Shown piece after piece: positions 7,731 to 15,667 of a stretch of 41,316 bases of DNA; positions within the stretch are counted from its first letter, which is position 1, and each line of letters starts with the position of its first letter. The translations under genes were made by a program, and so were the position numbers. The notes beneath the pieces are model-generated. The model worked only from the letters and a program-made list of their open reading frames with translations. It was not told the origin of the DNA and made no database searches. The DNA comes from Burkholderia sp. (GTDB lineage: Bacteria > Pseudomonadota > Gammaproteobacteria > Burkholderiales > Burkholderiaceae), in contig NZ_JAHACR010000010.1 in NCBI RefSeq assembly GCF_018375725.1, positions 1 to 41,316 on the forward strand, given 5' to 3'.

Positions 7731-8471
7731 CTAGCCTGGCGCGATGTCGCGTTGCACGCGGTGAATATGTTGCTCGACGTAGAATGCGGCGGCGTCGGCA
7801 TCGCCCATCACGATCGCTTCGTAAATGAGCCGATGTTCGGCGACATACAGGCGGATACGCGCCGGATCATCGATGCTGTCGTCCTTCAGCCGCTTCCAGA
7901 GCGATTGGTCCATCGCCTCGGCGATATCTTCCGCGAACTTCGCCAGCAACGGATCGCCCGTCATGGCCGCGAGTTGCCGATGAAACAGCCTGTCGCTGTT
8001 GTTCCACAGTGCGAGCTGCTCGGGATCGGACACGTCGGTCAACGTCTCCATCTGGGCGAGGTAGTGCTCCGCGAGCGGGTCGCGTTTCCCGAGCGCCGCC
8101 GCACGCCGCGCGATCGCAGGCTCCAGGATCAGGCGAACGTCGAGCGTGCCCGACGGACTGAAATCCGACCGCGCCGGGCCGGCCGCGTCGTCCGTCCCGG
8201 ACTCGGCGAGCAGTTGCTTCGCGACCGCCACCACAAAGGTGCCCGAGTTGCGCCGCGTGACAACGAGGCCTTCGTTCTGCAATGCGCCGAGCGCTTCCCG
8301 AACGGCGGGCCGGCCGACGCCGAATAGCGACGCAAGCTCACGCTCGGACGGCAGGCGCGCTTCCGGCAGGAATCGCCCCGAGCGTATTTCGGCCCGAATC
8401 TTCTCCGCGACCTGCTCATAGATCTGGCGTGGCCGGAAACTTGTTTCGAACGCGAGGCGAACGGCCGCCAT
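7731..8471 (-). CDS. GntR-family regulator, FCD (FadR-like) subfamily
   Basis: A 246-aa DNA-binding protein. Residues about 12-80 form the GntR winged helix-turn-helix (IYEQVAEKIRAEIRSGRFLP, then LPSERELASLFGVGRPAVREAL). The C-terminal FCD ligand domain (about 105-240) keeps the metal-binding pattern: NSDRLFHRQL, EHRLIYEAI and a final EQHIHRV. The ATG at 8471 has GGGAGAGAGGG directly upstream and gives the usual N-terminal length. It is encoded upstream of and in the same direction as the AcnX genes, with palindromic DNA in between, so it is probably their repressor, responding to the hydroxyproline-like substrate or product (inference). Confidence 0.88.
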   Translation of the reverse strand: MAAVRLAFETSFRPRQIYEQVAEKIRAEIRSGRFLPEARLPSERELASLFGVGRPAVREALGALQNEGLVVTRRNSGTFVVAVAKQLLAESGTDDAAGPARSDFSPSGTLDVRLILEPAIARRAAALGKRDPLAEHYLAQMETLTDVSDPEQLALWNNSDRLFHRQLAAMTGDPLLAKFAEDIAEAMDQSLWKRLKDDSIDDPARIRLYVAEHRLIYEAIVMGDADAAAFYVEQHIHRVQRDIAPG

Positions 8472-8594
8472 CCCTCTCTCCCATCCATGATCGGCAAACT
8501 GGTCCCGAATATACCACCGGGCCTGTGCCCGGCCACCGGCGCGCCATCGCCGCAAGCCGCCCCCTTCTGCCGAAAAGAAAACACCGCGACGCTC

Positions 8595-8714
8595 GAGGAA
8601 ACCCTGCCGAGCTACGAACTGTCGGTTCTTGCGCGGCGCGACCTGCTGCCGACACCCGCTGTCACGCAGTTCGTCGATCGCCTGCGGCGCGCCGTCAACG
8701 AAACGCTCGGCTGA
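8595..8714 (+). pseudogene. C-terminal remnant of a LysR-type regulator
   Basis: About 39 residues, with YELSVLARRDLLPTPAVTQF followed by VDRLRRAVNETLG and a stop, look like the last strand and helix of a LysR effector domain. No helix-turn-helix or remaining effector domain is present in the 120 nt upstream, which instead border the GntR start at 8471. The stretch from 8472 to 8950 otherwise holds only the upstream regions of the two flanking genes. The call rests on pattern recognition of a short tail and is moderate at best. Confidence 0.45.
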
Positions 8715-8950
8715 ATCGTTACTGATCCTGCAACGGCGGCAATTTGACCTCCGGTCCGCTGCCGGGCCCGGTGAGCGGCTATCGGGGCATGTCCTAGGCG
8801 CCTCGCCGGTATTTTGTCCTGATAATCTCCGCACGTCGCGTGCCCCATCGGGCGGGCGAAACGGTCAGCCCGAAGCGCAGGCGCGACGGGCCGAGGTATC
8901 ACGGCGCGGCACGACCGCGCACCCAATCGAACAAAACGAGGAGTCACCGA

Positions 8951-9733
8951 GTGAAAAAAGTTCTTGCGGCCCTGACTGTTGCCCTGCTCGCCGTATCGGC
9001 AGGCGGCGCGTACGCGAAAGACTGGTCGACCGTCCGCTTCGGCGTCGATGCGAGCTATCCGCCGTTCGAATCGAAAGGCCCGGACGGCAAGGTGGTGGGT
9101 TTCGACGTCGATCTCGGCAACGAAATCTGTGCGCGCCTGAAGGCGAAGTGTGTGTGGATCGAGAACGACTTCGACGGCATGATTCCCGCGCTGAAGGCGC
9201 GCAAGTTCGACGGCGTGCTGTCGTCGATGTCGATGACGCCGGCGCGTCAGGAACAGATCGCCTTCTCGGAAAAGCTGTTCAACACGCCGACGCGCCTCGT
9301 CGCGAAGAAGGGCTCGAACCTGATGCCTGACGCGAAGTCCGTGAAGGGCAAGCGCATCGGCGTCGAGCAGGGCACGATTCAGGAAACCTACGCGAAGGTG
9401 CACTGGGCGCCGGCCGGTGCATCGGTCGTGCCGTACCAGAACCAGGACCAGGTCTATGCCGACCTGATCGCGGGCCGTCTCGACGGCGCGCTGCAGGATG
9501 CGGTGCAGGCCGATATCGGCTTCCTGAAGACCGCGCGCGGCAAGGACTTCCAGTTCGCGGGCGGCGACATCGACGATCCGAAGACGCTCGGCAACGGCGC
9601 CGGCATCGGCCTGCGCAAGGAAGACGCCGACCTGAAGGCGAAGATCGACAAGGCGATCACCGACATGCGCAAGGATGGCACGTACGACAAGATCGCGAAG
9701 AAGTACTTCGACTTCGACGTCTACGGCAAGTAA
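8951..9733 (+). CDS. Cationic amino acid ABC transporter substrate-binding protein (ArgT/HisJ type)
   Basis: A 260-aa periplasmic binding protein (SBP_bac_3) of the lysine/arginine/ornithine/histidine group. It has a signal peptide of 22 residues ending A-Y-A, then the family signature RFGVDASYPPFESKGPDGK (split at residues 29-47) and GFDVDLGNEICARL. The hinge and second lobe follow (GKRIGVEQGTIQE, DGALQDAVQ). Translation starts at a GTG with ACGAGGAG eight bases upstream; no ATG fits the signal peptide. No membrane or ATPase subunits are adjacent, so it must use a transporter encoded elsewhere. It is followed by a terminator and an AstE-like hydrolase, suggesting a role in arginine or related amino acid use. 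Confidence 0.9.
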   Translation: MKKVLAALTVALLAVSAGGAYAKDWSTVRFGVDASYPPFESKGPDGKVVGFDVDLGNEICARLKAKCVWIENDFDGMIPALKARKFDGVLSSMSMTPARQEQIAFSEKLFNTPTRLVAKKGSNLMPDAKSVKGKRIGVEQGTIQETYAKVHWAPAGASVVPYQNQDQVYADLIAGRLDGALQDAVQADIGFLKTARGKDFQFAGGDIDDPKTLGNGAGIGLRKEDADLKAKIDKAITDMRKDGTYDKIAKKYFDFDVYGK

Positions 9734-9761
9734 GCACGCGCGCGATTCGCACGCAGGCACA

Positions 9762-9789
9762 CGGGCTCCGCATGGAGCCCGTTTTTTTT
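9762..9789 (+). terminator. Rho-independent terminator
   Basis: An 8-bp perfect stem (CGGGCTCC / GGAGCCCG) with a GCAT loop is followed by eight T residues, 28 nt after the stop of the binding-protein gene. Confidence 0.9.
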
Positions 9790-9971
9790 GCGCGGGCAAC
9801 GGACCGGCACTGCGCACGCGGCCGACAGCCGTTATTTTTTCCGCGTTAACCGGATGATTCGCAACGGAAAAACCGGGCTTCCGAAGCCGGTTTGATAGGC
9901 ATGCGAAAGGCAACGTACAATCGTCCTTCCCGCATTCGGATCATTCGCGGCTGCGCCGCACACCCCTCATA

Positions 9972-11087
9972 ATGCAAACGCAGACCCATCCGCTGATTTC
10001 CCCCGCCGTCGGTACCGAACGCCAGATCACGAGCTTTCATTACGGCCCGCGCGGCGGCAAGAAGGTCTACATCCAGTCGTCGCTGCATGCGGACGAACTG
10101 CCCGGCATGCTGGTTGCCGCGCTGCTGCGCCGCAAGCTCGCCGCGCTCGAGGCGGCCGGCAAGCTGCGCGGCGAGATCGTCGTCGTGCCGGTGCCGAACC
10201 CGATCGGACTCTCGCAACATGTGTTCGGCGATCATCTCGGCCGCTTCGAGCTCGGCTCGATGCAGAACTTCAACCGCAATTTCCACGATCTCGCGGCGCT
10301 CGTGCTGCCGCGCATCGAAGGACGCCTGACGAACGACGCGCAGCGCAATGTCGCGATCATCCGCGATGCCATGCGCGACGCGCTCGACGAACAGAAACCG
10401 CGAACCGAACTCGAATCGCAGCGCCTCGCGCTGCAGAAGCTGTCCTACGACGCCGACATCGTGCTCGACCTGCATTGCGACAACGATGCCGTGATGCACC
10501 TGTACACGAATCCCGATCTGTGGGAGGACGTCGAGCCGCTCGCGCGCTATCTCGACTCGCAGGCGTCGCTGCTCGCGCTGAACTCGGTCGGCAATCCGTT
10601 CGACGAGATTCACAGCTTCTGCTGGTCGGATCTGCGCCACCGCTTCGGCGACCGCTTCCCGATCCCGAACGGCACGATCTCGGTCACGGTCGAGCTGCGC
10701 AGCGAGCGCGACGTGTCGTACGAGTTCGCGGAAAAGGACGCGCAGGCGATCGTCGAATACCTGACCGAGCGCGGCGTGATCGAAGGCACGCCCGCGCCGA
10801 TGCCGCCGCTCGCCTATCCGGCCACGCCGCTCGCGGGCACCGATCCGCTCGTCGCGCCGGTGTCCGGCGTCATCGTGTTCCGCACGCCGGTCGGCGCATG
10901 GATCGAGGCGGGCGACGCCGTGGTCGACATCGTCGATCCGCTGACCGATCGTGTCGTCACGCTGAAGAGCAGCGTGTCCGGCGTGCTGTATGCACGCCAG
11001 GTCGTGCGTTTCGCGACGGCCGGCATGGAGGTCGCGCGGATCGCCGGCGCAACGCCGATCCGCACCGGCTCGCTGCTGTCGGCCTGA
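9972..11087 (+). CDS. Succinylglutamate desuccinylase/aspartoacylase-family zinc hydrolase (M14)
   Basis: A 371-aa AstE/AspA-like protein. The zinc site is recognisable: H39 and E42 in SLHADELPG and H168 in LDLHCDND; the catalytic glutamate is E241 in TVELRSERDV. The C-terminal part (about 285-365) forms the barrel-like domain common to this family (APVSGVIVFRTPVGAWIEAG). Members cleave N-acyl amino acids such as succinylglutamate or N-acetylaspartate, but the branch cannot be fixed here. The canonical ast operon genes are absent, so it is probably not the housekeeping AstE. The ATG at 9972 lacks a clear ribosome site. It lies downstream of a cationic amino acid binding protein but behind that gene's terminator. 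Confidence 0.82.
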   Translation: MQTQTHPLISPAVGTERQITSFHYGPRGGKKVYIQSSLHADELPGMLVAALLRRKLAALEAAGKLRGEIVVVPVPNPIGLSQHVFGDHLGRFELGSMQNFNRNFHDLAALVLPRIEGRLTNDAQRNVAIIRDAMRDALDEQKPRTELESQRLALQKLSYDADIVLDLHCDNDAVMHLYTNPDLWEDVEPLARYLDSQASLLALNSVGNPFDEIHSFCWSDLRHRFGDRFPIPNGTISVTVELRSERDVSYEFAEKDAQAIVEYLTERGVIEGTPAPMPPLAYPATPLAGTDPLVAPVSGVIVFRTPVGAWIEAGDAVVDIVDPLTDRVVTLKSSVSGVLYARQVVRFATAGMEVARIAGATPIRTGSLLSA

Positions 11088-11133
11088 CGCCGGCATGACG
11101 CGCGCCGCCCGATCGGCGGCGCGCCCCAAAGAC

Positions 11134-11157
11134 AATCGCCCGCGCAAGCGGGCGATT
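11134..11157. terminator. Bidirectional terminator hairpin
   Basis: A perfect 10-bp stem (AATCGCCCGC / GCGGGCGATT) with a GCAA loop lies between the convergent M14 hydrolase and metQ genes. The T tract is short on both strands, but location and stem strength fit a shared terminator. Confidence 0.7.
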
Positions 11158-11197
11158 TCACATCGGCACAGACGCGCAACGCGTCCCGTCCGGCCAC

Positions 11198-12007
11198 TCA
11201 GAACGCCGGCACGATCGCGCCGCCGAACTTCGCCTCGATGAACTTGCGTACGTCGTTCGACTCGTAGGCGGCGACGAGCTTCTTCACCCACGGCTTGTCC
11301 TTGTCCTGCGCGCGCACCGCGATCAGATTCGCGTACGGTCCCTTCAGATCCTCGATCGCGATCGCGTCCTTCACCGGCGTGAGCCCCGCCTTCACCGCGT
11401 AATCGGTATTGATCGACGCGGCGTCGAGATCGGGCAGCGCGCGCGGCAGCTGTGCCGCATCGAGTTCGACGATGCGGATCTTCTTCGGATTCTCGGCGAC
11501 GTCGAGCGGCGTCGCATTCACGCCGTTCGTGCCGACGCCCGGCTTCAGCTTGATCACGCCGTATTTCTGCAGCAACAGCAGCGCCCGGTTGCCGTTCGAC
11601 GGATCGTTCTGGATGCCGACCTTCGCACCCACCGGCAAATCCTTGAGCGACCGGATCTTTTTCGAATAGAAACCCATCGGCGACGTGTAGGTCAGCCCGA
11701 CGTTGGCGATCTTGTAGCCGCGCTGCTTGATCTGGCTGTCGAGGAACGGCTGATGCTGGAAGCCGTTTGCATCGAGGTCGCCCGCATCGAGCGCGGCGTT
11801 CGGCTGCACGTAGTCGTTGAATTCGATGACCTTGACCGCGAGCCCGTCGCGCGCGGCCACCTTCGTCACTTCGGCCCAGATCTGCGCATCCGTGCCGCTC
11901 ATCGTGCCGACCTTCAGGGTCTGCGATTCGGCGTGTGCGCCGGGCGCCGCCATCGTCAATGCCGCACCGAGGGCGGCGAGGCCGGTCAACCAGATCGAGC
12001 GTCGCAT
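11198..12007 (-). CDS. metQ: MetQ/NlpA-family methionine-binding protein
   Basis: A 269-aa periplasmic binding protein of the NlpA (lipoprotein 9) family, which feeds D- and L-methionine to the MetNI transporter. The signal peptide (residues 1-27) ends in A-H-A and lacks a lipobox cysteine. Then come the family segments KVGTMSGTDAQIWAEV, EFNDYVQPNAALDAGDLDAN and GFQHQPFLDSQIKQ. The ATG at 12007 is preceded by AAGGACA. metN and metI are not adjacent, so this is a stand-alone binding protein; several such paralogues per genome are usual in Burkholderia. Methionine specificity is assumed from the family. Confidence 0.87.
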   Translation of the reverse strand: MRRSIWLTGLAALGAALTMAAPGAHAESQTLKVGTMSGTDAQIWAEVTKVAARDGLAVKVIEFNDYVQPNAALDAGDLDANGFQHQPFLDSQIKQRGYKIANVGLTYTSPMGFYSKKIRSLKDLPVGAKVGIQNDPSNGNRALLLLQKYGVIKLKPGVGTNGVNATPLDVAENPKKIRIVELDAAQLPRALPDLDAASINTDYAVKAGLTPVKDAIAIEDLKGPYANLIAVRAQDKDKPWVKKLVAAYESNDVRKFIEAKFGGAIVPAF

Positions 12008-12311
12008 GAGGTGTCCTTGTTTTGCGTGTCGTGAAAGAACTCTCATCGTCGCACGGGGCCACATCGCCGCCAACCAAGCTTGTTTCATACCGATATTCCG
12101 GCACGGCTTCGAATGTCAGCCCGAATCGGTATAAGCACCGATGGCGCAACCGGGCAAGATTCGATGTCGCATCGACACCACACCGAGTCATCAGACAAGA
12201 ACTGTCATATTCATTACGCGGAACGTGACTAAAGTTGCGGCCAATTCGTGACAGCGCCGGAAGAACGCTGACATCGCCACTCATCACACCTACACCCGCT
12301 CGGAGAATCTT
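12008..12311. other. Intergenic region between metQ and the porin
   Basis: This 304-nt divergent region must carry the promoters of both metQ and the porin. I see no gene, no clear riboswitch fold and no strong consensus promoter in it. Confidence 0.5.
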
Positions 12312-13463
12312 TTGAACAAGAAACTGTTGACCGCCGCCATGCTTACCGCCATGACGGGCGCTGCTCATGCACAAAGCAGCGTCTTGCTGTACGGCGTGAT
12401 CGATGCCGGTATCAGCTACGTCAACCACTCGAAGTCGGCAACCGGCAGCGACAAGCTGTTCAAGTTCGACGAGGGCGTTCCGCAGGGCAGCCGCTGGGGC
12501 CTGCGCGGCACGGAAGATCTGGGCGGCGGCACGAAGGCGATCTTCGTGCTCGAGAACGGCTTCAACGTCGGCACCGGCGCGCTCGGTCAGGGCGGACGCC
12601 TGTTCGGCCGTCAGGCCTGGGTCGGTCTCTCGCAGAACAACGTCGGCTCGCTGACGTTCGGCCGTCAGTACACGCTGACGACCGACGTGCTCGGCGCCAA
12701 CTTCACGGCCGGCAGCAACACGGTCGCCGGCAACTACGCGTACCACATCAACGATATCGATCAGCTGACGTCAAGCCGCATCGACAACGCGGTCAAGTTC
12801 CAGAGCGCGAACTACGCTGGCCTGTCGTTCGGCGCGTTGTACGGCTTCTCGAACCAGACGCAATTTGCCGGCACGCCGGGCAAGCCCGCAGTCGGCGGCA
12901 CGCCGGCCGTGCCGGCCACCCCGAGCACGTACAGCTTCGGCCTGAACTACGCAAACGGCCCGTACGGCCTGGGCGCGGCATACACGAACATCCGCTATGC
13001 CGGCAAGGCGAGCATCGCCAACTTCACGTCGAGCGAACTGCGCTCGCTGCGCTCGTACGGCGTCGGCGGCCGCTACGTGATCGGCCACGCGAACCTGTGG
13101 GCGCTGTGGACCAACACGCATCTCGATCCGATCACCGGCGGCGGCCTGACCATCAACAACTATGAAGTCGGCGGCAAGTACATGTTCACGCCGGCATTCT
13201 CGGCTGCCGCGGGTTACACGTACACGCGCCTGAGCGACACCATCCACGGCCACTACAACCAGGTCAACGGCGCGCTCGACTACGCATTCAGCAAGCGCAC
13301 CGACGTGTACCTGCTCGCGATCTACCAGGACGCGTCGGGCAAGCTCGCGAACGGCACGCCGCTGCAAGCGCAGATCGGCACGAGCACGAGCTACTTCAAC
13401 ACGTCGGGCACAGGCGCGCAGAACCAGTTCGCCGTCCGCGTCGGTATCCGTCACAAGTTCTGA
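12312..13463 (+). CDS. Outer-membrane porin, Burkholderia OmpC-like (Porin_4)
   Basis: A 383-aa general diffusion porin. A 20-residue signal peptide ends in A-H-A, and the mature protein starts QSSVLLYGVIDAGISYV, the hallmark of betaproteobacterial trimeric porins. The constriction-loop region contains GGRLFGRQAWVGLS and FGRQYTLTTDVLG. The last residues IRHKF end in the phenylalanine needed for outer-membrane insertion by BAM. Residues about 195-210 form an unusual Pro/Ala/Gly-rich loop (GTPGKPAVGGTPAVPATPS), likely surface exposed. The start is a TTG, with CGGAG upstream, because no ATG precedes the signal peptide in frame. It ends 32 nt before a strong terminator. Confidence 0.93.
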   Translation: MNKKLLTAAMLTAMTGAAHAQSSVLLYGVIDAGISYVNHSKSATGSDKLFKFDEGVPQGSRWGLRGTEDLGGGTKAIFVLENGFNVGTGALGQGGRLFGRQAWVGLSQNNVGSLTFGRQYTLTTDVLGANFTAGSNTVAGNYAYHINDIDQLTSSRIDNAVKFQSANYAGLSFGALYGFSNQTQFAGTPGKPAVGGTPAVPATPSTYSFGLNYANGPYGLGAAYTNIRYAGKASIANFTSSELRSLRSYGVGGRYVIGHANLWALWTNTHLDPITGGGLTINNYEVGGKYMFTPAFSAAAGYTYTRLSDTIHGHYNQVNGALDYAFSKRTDVYLLAIYQDASGKLANGTPLQAQIGTSTSYFNTSGTGAQNQFAVRVGIRHKF

Positions 13464-13495
13464 AGCGTTCGCCTGAGTGCGAATCGCGACGGTCA

Positions 13496-13526
13496 AGGCG
13501 CCCCGCTCCGTGCGGGGCGCCTTTTT
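13496..13526 (+). terminator. Rho-independent terminator of the porin gene
   Basis: An 11-bp perfect stem (AGGCGCCCCGC / GCGGGGCGCCT) with a TCCGT loop is followed by a T run. Confidence 0.92.
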
Positions 13527-13585
13527 GCGCGCTTTTAAGTTTCGCTTAATTCTGGACTGAGACGATGCGTTCACCCCCCCTGTTG

Positions 13586-13613
13586 GCCGCCTGAACACCG
13601 GCGGCTTTTTTTT
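13586..13613 (+). terminator. Second terminator-like hairpin
   Basis: A 6-bp stem (GCCGCC / GGCGGC) with an 8-nt loop followed by eight T residues. It is 60 nt beyond the porin terminator and could be a back-up or end a short transcript starting between the two. Confidence 0.6.
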
Positions 13614-13664
13614 GAAACCCGCGGCACGGCTGCCGGCCACCGTGAGACAGGATCGGAGGCAACG

Positions 13665-13925
13665 ATGATCGAAGATACCGTTTACAGCCATCTGCACACG
13701 ATTCTCACGCGCGAACACGCGCTGCCTGTTCAGAGCTGCCGCGTGTCGGTGGCGATGCAACGCCCTTGGGGACGCCCGTACCGTCTCGTCGAATGGACGA
13801 TGCATCTCGACGCGCCCGCGCGACGCCAGGTCGTGCCGGCCGAGTCGACCGAAGCGGAGATCGCCGAGGTGGTCGCGGCGCATGTGCCGGGACGCCTGTA
13901 TGGCGACGGCCAGTTGCAATTCTGA
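13665..13925 (+). CDS. Hypothetical protein, 86 aa
   Basis: A small soluble protein with no signal peptide, membrane segment or motif that I recognise. It has a mixed, ordered-looking composition (VSVAMQRPWGRPYRLVEWTM, then an acidic helix ESTEAEIAEVVAAHVPGRLY). The start is well supported by GATCGGAGG with good spacing to the ATG. It stands alone behind a terminator and 87 nt ahead of the next gene on the same strand. Function unknown. Confidence 0.7.
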   Translation: MIEDTVYSHLHTILTREHALPVQSCRVSVAMQRPWGRPYRLVEWTMHLDAPARRQVVPAESTEAEIAEVVAAHVPGRLYGDGQLQF

Positions 13926-14024
13926 CGCCCGCGAACCGCACGGTTGCATCGCATGCGGCAACGGGTCTGTTTGATCAGGCCATGAAGTCTGCTACCCTGC
14001 GCGTTTTCGTCCATGCGACTCACG

Positions 14025-14408
14025 ATGGAAAACGCATTCAACGAACGGGGCGTGACGGTCACGCGTAACGGCCTGTCGGCGGCCGGTCAGCTCTTCGCTT
14101 TGCGTGATATTCGCCAGGTCGAAGTCGTCACGGCTCCCAAGAACAAACTCGTGCCGGCGGGCATCTCGGTGATTGGCGTCATCGCCGCAGCCGCGGGCGG
14201 CATCGGCGGTTCGAGCGCCGCGCTCGTCGTCGGCGTGATGCTGATCGTCGTCGGCTATCTCGCGTGGACCACGCAGGATGTCATGTACCGGCTCATGGTC
14301 GACATGCCCGACGGCAAGCGTGAAGCGCTGTCGAGCGTCGATTCCGAATTCGTCAGCCGGGTCGCGCAGGTCGTGCGCGATGCCAAGGCGGCCGCAGCCG
14401 CCTGCTGA
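14025..14408 (+). CDS. DUF6232-like small membrane protein
   Basis: A roughly 127-aa protein that begins MENAFNERGVTVTRNGLSAA and continues FALRDIRQVEVVTAPK, resembling the DUF6232 family. Two membrane-spanning stretches follow back to back (about residues 45-62 and 64-80), separated by GGIGGSSAA, and then a soluble C-terminal helix (SVDSEFVSRVAQVVRDAK). The family is widespread but without known function. I chose the ATG at 14025 because it matches the usual family start; an ATG at 14013 would add four residues. Neither has a clear ribosome site. Confidence 0.7.
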   Translation: MENAFNERGVTVTRNGLSAAGQLFALRDIRQVEVVTAPKNKLVPAGISVIGVIAAAAGGIGGSSAALVVGVMLIVVGYLAWTTQDVMYRLMVDMPDGKREALSSVDSEFVSRVAQVVRDAKAAAAAC

Positions 14409-14531
14409 TCCCCACGCATCCCTCGGCACGTGCGAAGCCCATGCCGCCGCGCCGCCTCCCCCGCGCGCATGCCGACCGCCTAGTATGTAAATGACGGCGC
14501 GCGCGGCGCCGTATCGTCCGAGGAGGTCGGC

Positions 14532-14759
14532 ATGAACGCTCAATCGCTGTCCGGCATGCTCCGTGCGCAGGAGTTGCTGCTCGTCTCGATGATCCGCGCA
14601 CTCCCGCCCGACACGCGCCGCGCGCTGGGCGACGCGTTTGCCGCACAGATCGCGTTCGCGGAAAAGGCAAACCTCGAAGCGCCGGGTGAACGCGACTTGC
14701 ACGACGCGTTCATCGCACACGCGCGCAACCTGCTGCTTCGCCTCGAATCGGTTTCGTAG
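14532..14759 (+). CDS. Hypothetical protein, 75 aa
   Basis: A small, mostly helical soluble protein with no recognised domain: MRAQELLLVSMIRALPPDT-like first helix (residues 9-27), an alanine-rich middle and FIAHARNLLLRLESVS at the end. The ribosome site CGAGGAGG with proper spacing to the ATG at 14532 makes it a convincing gene. It is 123 nt downstream of the DUF6232-like gene. Function unknown. Confidence 0.7.
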   Translation: MNAQSLSGMLRAQELLLVSMIRALPPDTRRALGDAFAAQIAFAEKANLEAPGERDLHDAFIAHARNLLLRLESVS

Positions 14760-14830
14760 CCTGCTCTCCCCGCATTGCCCCGATGCCTCGCGACCTCGCC
14801 GGGCCGGCCGCGTGACAGATGCCATCGCGG

Positions 14831-15667
14831 TCATCGCGGCGCGCCCAGCGTCAGGTTCATGTGGCGGTTGACGTCCTTGTACAGCAGATACCGGAAGCGG
14901 CCCGGGCCGCCCGCGTAGCATGCCTGCGGACAGAATGCGCGCAGCCACATGAAATCGCCGGCCTCCACTTCGACCCAATCCTGGTTGAGACGGTAGACCG
15001 CCTTGCCTTCGAGGACGTACAGGCCGTGCTCCATCACGTGCGTCTCCGCGAACGGAATCACGCCGCCCGGCTCGAACGTCACGATATTCACGTGCATGTC
15101 GTGACGCATGTCGCTCATGTCGACGAAGCGCGTTGTCACCCAGCGTCCCTCGGTGCCCGGCATCGGGATCGGCTCGACCGCCTGCTCGTTGGTCACGAAT
15201 GCGCCGGGCGGCGGCATCCCGTCGACCGCCTGATAGCGTTTGCGGATCCAGTGGAAACGCGCCGCCGTGTCGCCGGCGTTGCGCAGCGACCATGCGCTGC
15301 CCGGCGGAATGAATGCGTAGCCGCCCGGCGTCAGCACGTGCTGTTCGCCCTGCAGCGTCAGGCCAAGCTCGCCCTCGACGACGAACAGCACGGCTTCGGC
15401 TCCCTCGTCCTGTTCCGGCTTGTCGCTGCCGCCGCCGGGCGCGACTTCGACGATGTACTGCGAGAAGGTCTCGGCAAACCCCGACAGCGGACGGGCCAGC
15501 ACCCACAGGCGCGTGCGGGTCCAGAACGGCAGGTGGCTGGTCACGATATCGCGCAGCACGCCTTTCGGAATGACCGCATAGGCTTCGGTGAACATGGCGC
15601 GATCGGTCAGCAGGTCGGTCTGCGGCGGGTGACCGCCGTGGGGCGCGTAATACGTTGTCTTTGACAT
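14831..15667 (-). CDS. allE: (S)-ureidoglycine aminohydrolase, bicupin
   Basis: A 278-aa two-cupin enzyme that hydrolyses (S)-ureidoglycine to (S)-ureidoglycolate and ammonia in allantoin breakdown. The N-terminus YYAPHGGHPPQTDLLTDRAM and TEAYAVIPKGVLRDIVTS are typical. The Mn-binding residues of the second cupin are present: E208, H210 and H214 (ETHVMEH) and Q248 (CPQACY). The start at 15667 (MSKTTYYAP) fits the family; an ATG six bases upstream is also possible. No other allantoin gene (allantoinase, allantoate amidohydrolase, ureidoglycolate lyase) lies in the window, so it must work with enzymes encoded elsewhere. Confidence 0.9.
   Translation of the reverse strand: MSKTTYYAPHGGHPPQTDLLTDRAMFTEAYAVIPKGVLRDIVTSHLPFWTRTRLWVLARPLSGFAETFSQYIVEVAPGGGSDKPEQDEGAEAVLFVVEGELGLTLQGEQHVLTPGGYAFIPPGSAWSLRNAGDTAARFHWIRKRYQAVDGMPPPGAFVTNEQAVEPIPMPGTEGRWVTTRFVDMSDMRHDMHVNIVTFEPGGVIPFAETHVMEHGLYVLEGKAVYRLNQDWVEVEAGDFMWLRAFCPQACYAGGPGRFRYLLYKDVNRHMNLTLGAPR

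Noticed and set aside
9846..12746. A 966-codon open frame on the minus strand across the M14 hydrolase, metQ and porin region
   Set aside because: It is antisense or out of frame to three well-supported genes and its product is Arg/Ala/His-rich without any domain; this is usual for GC-rich DNA.
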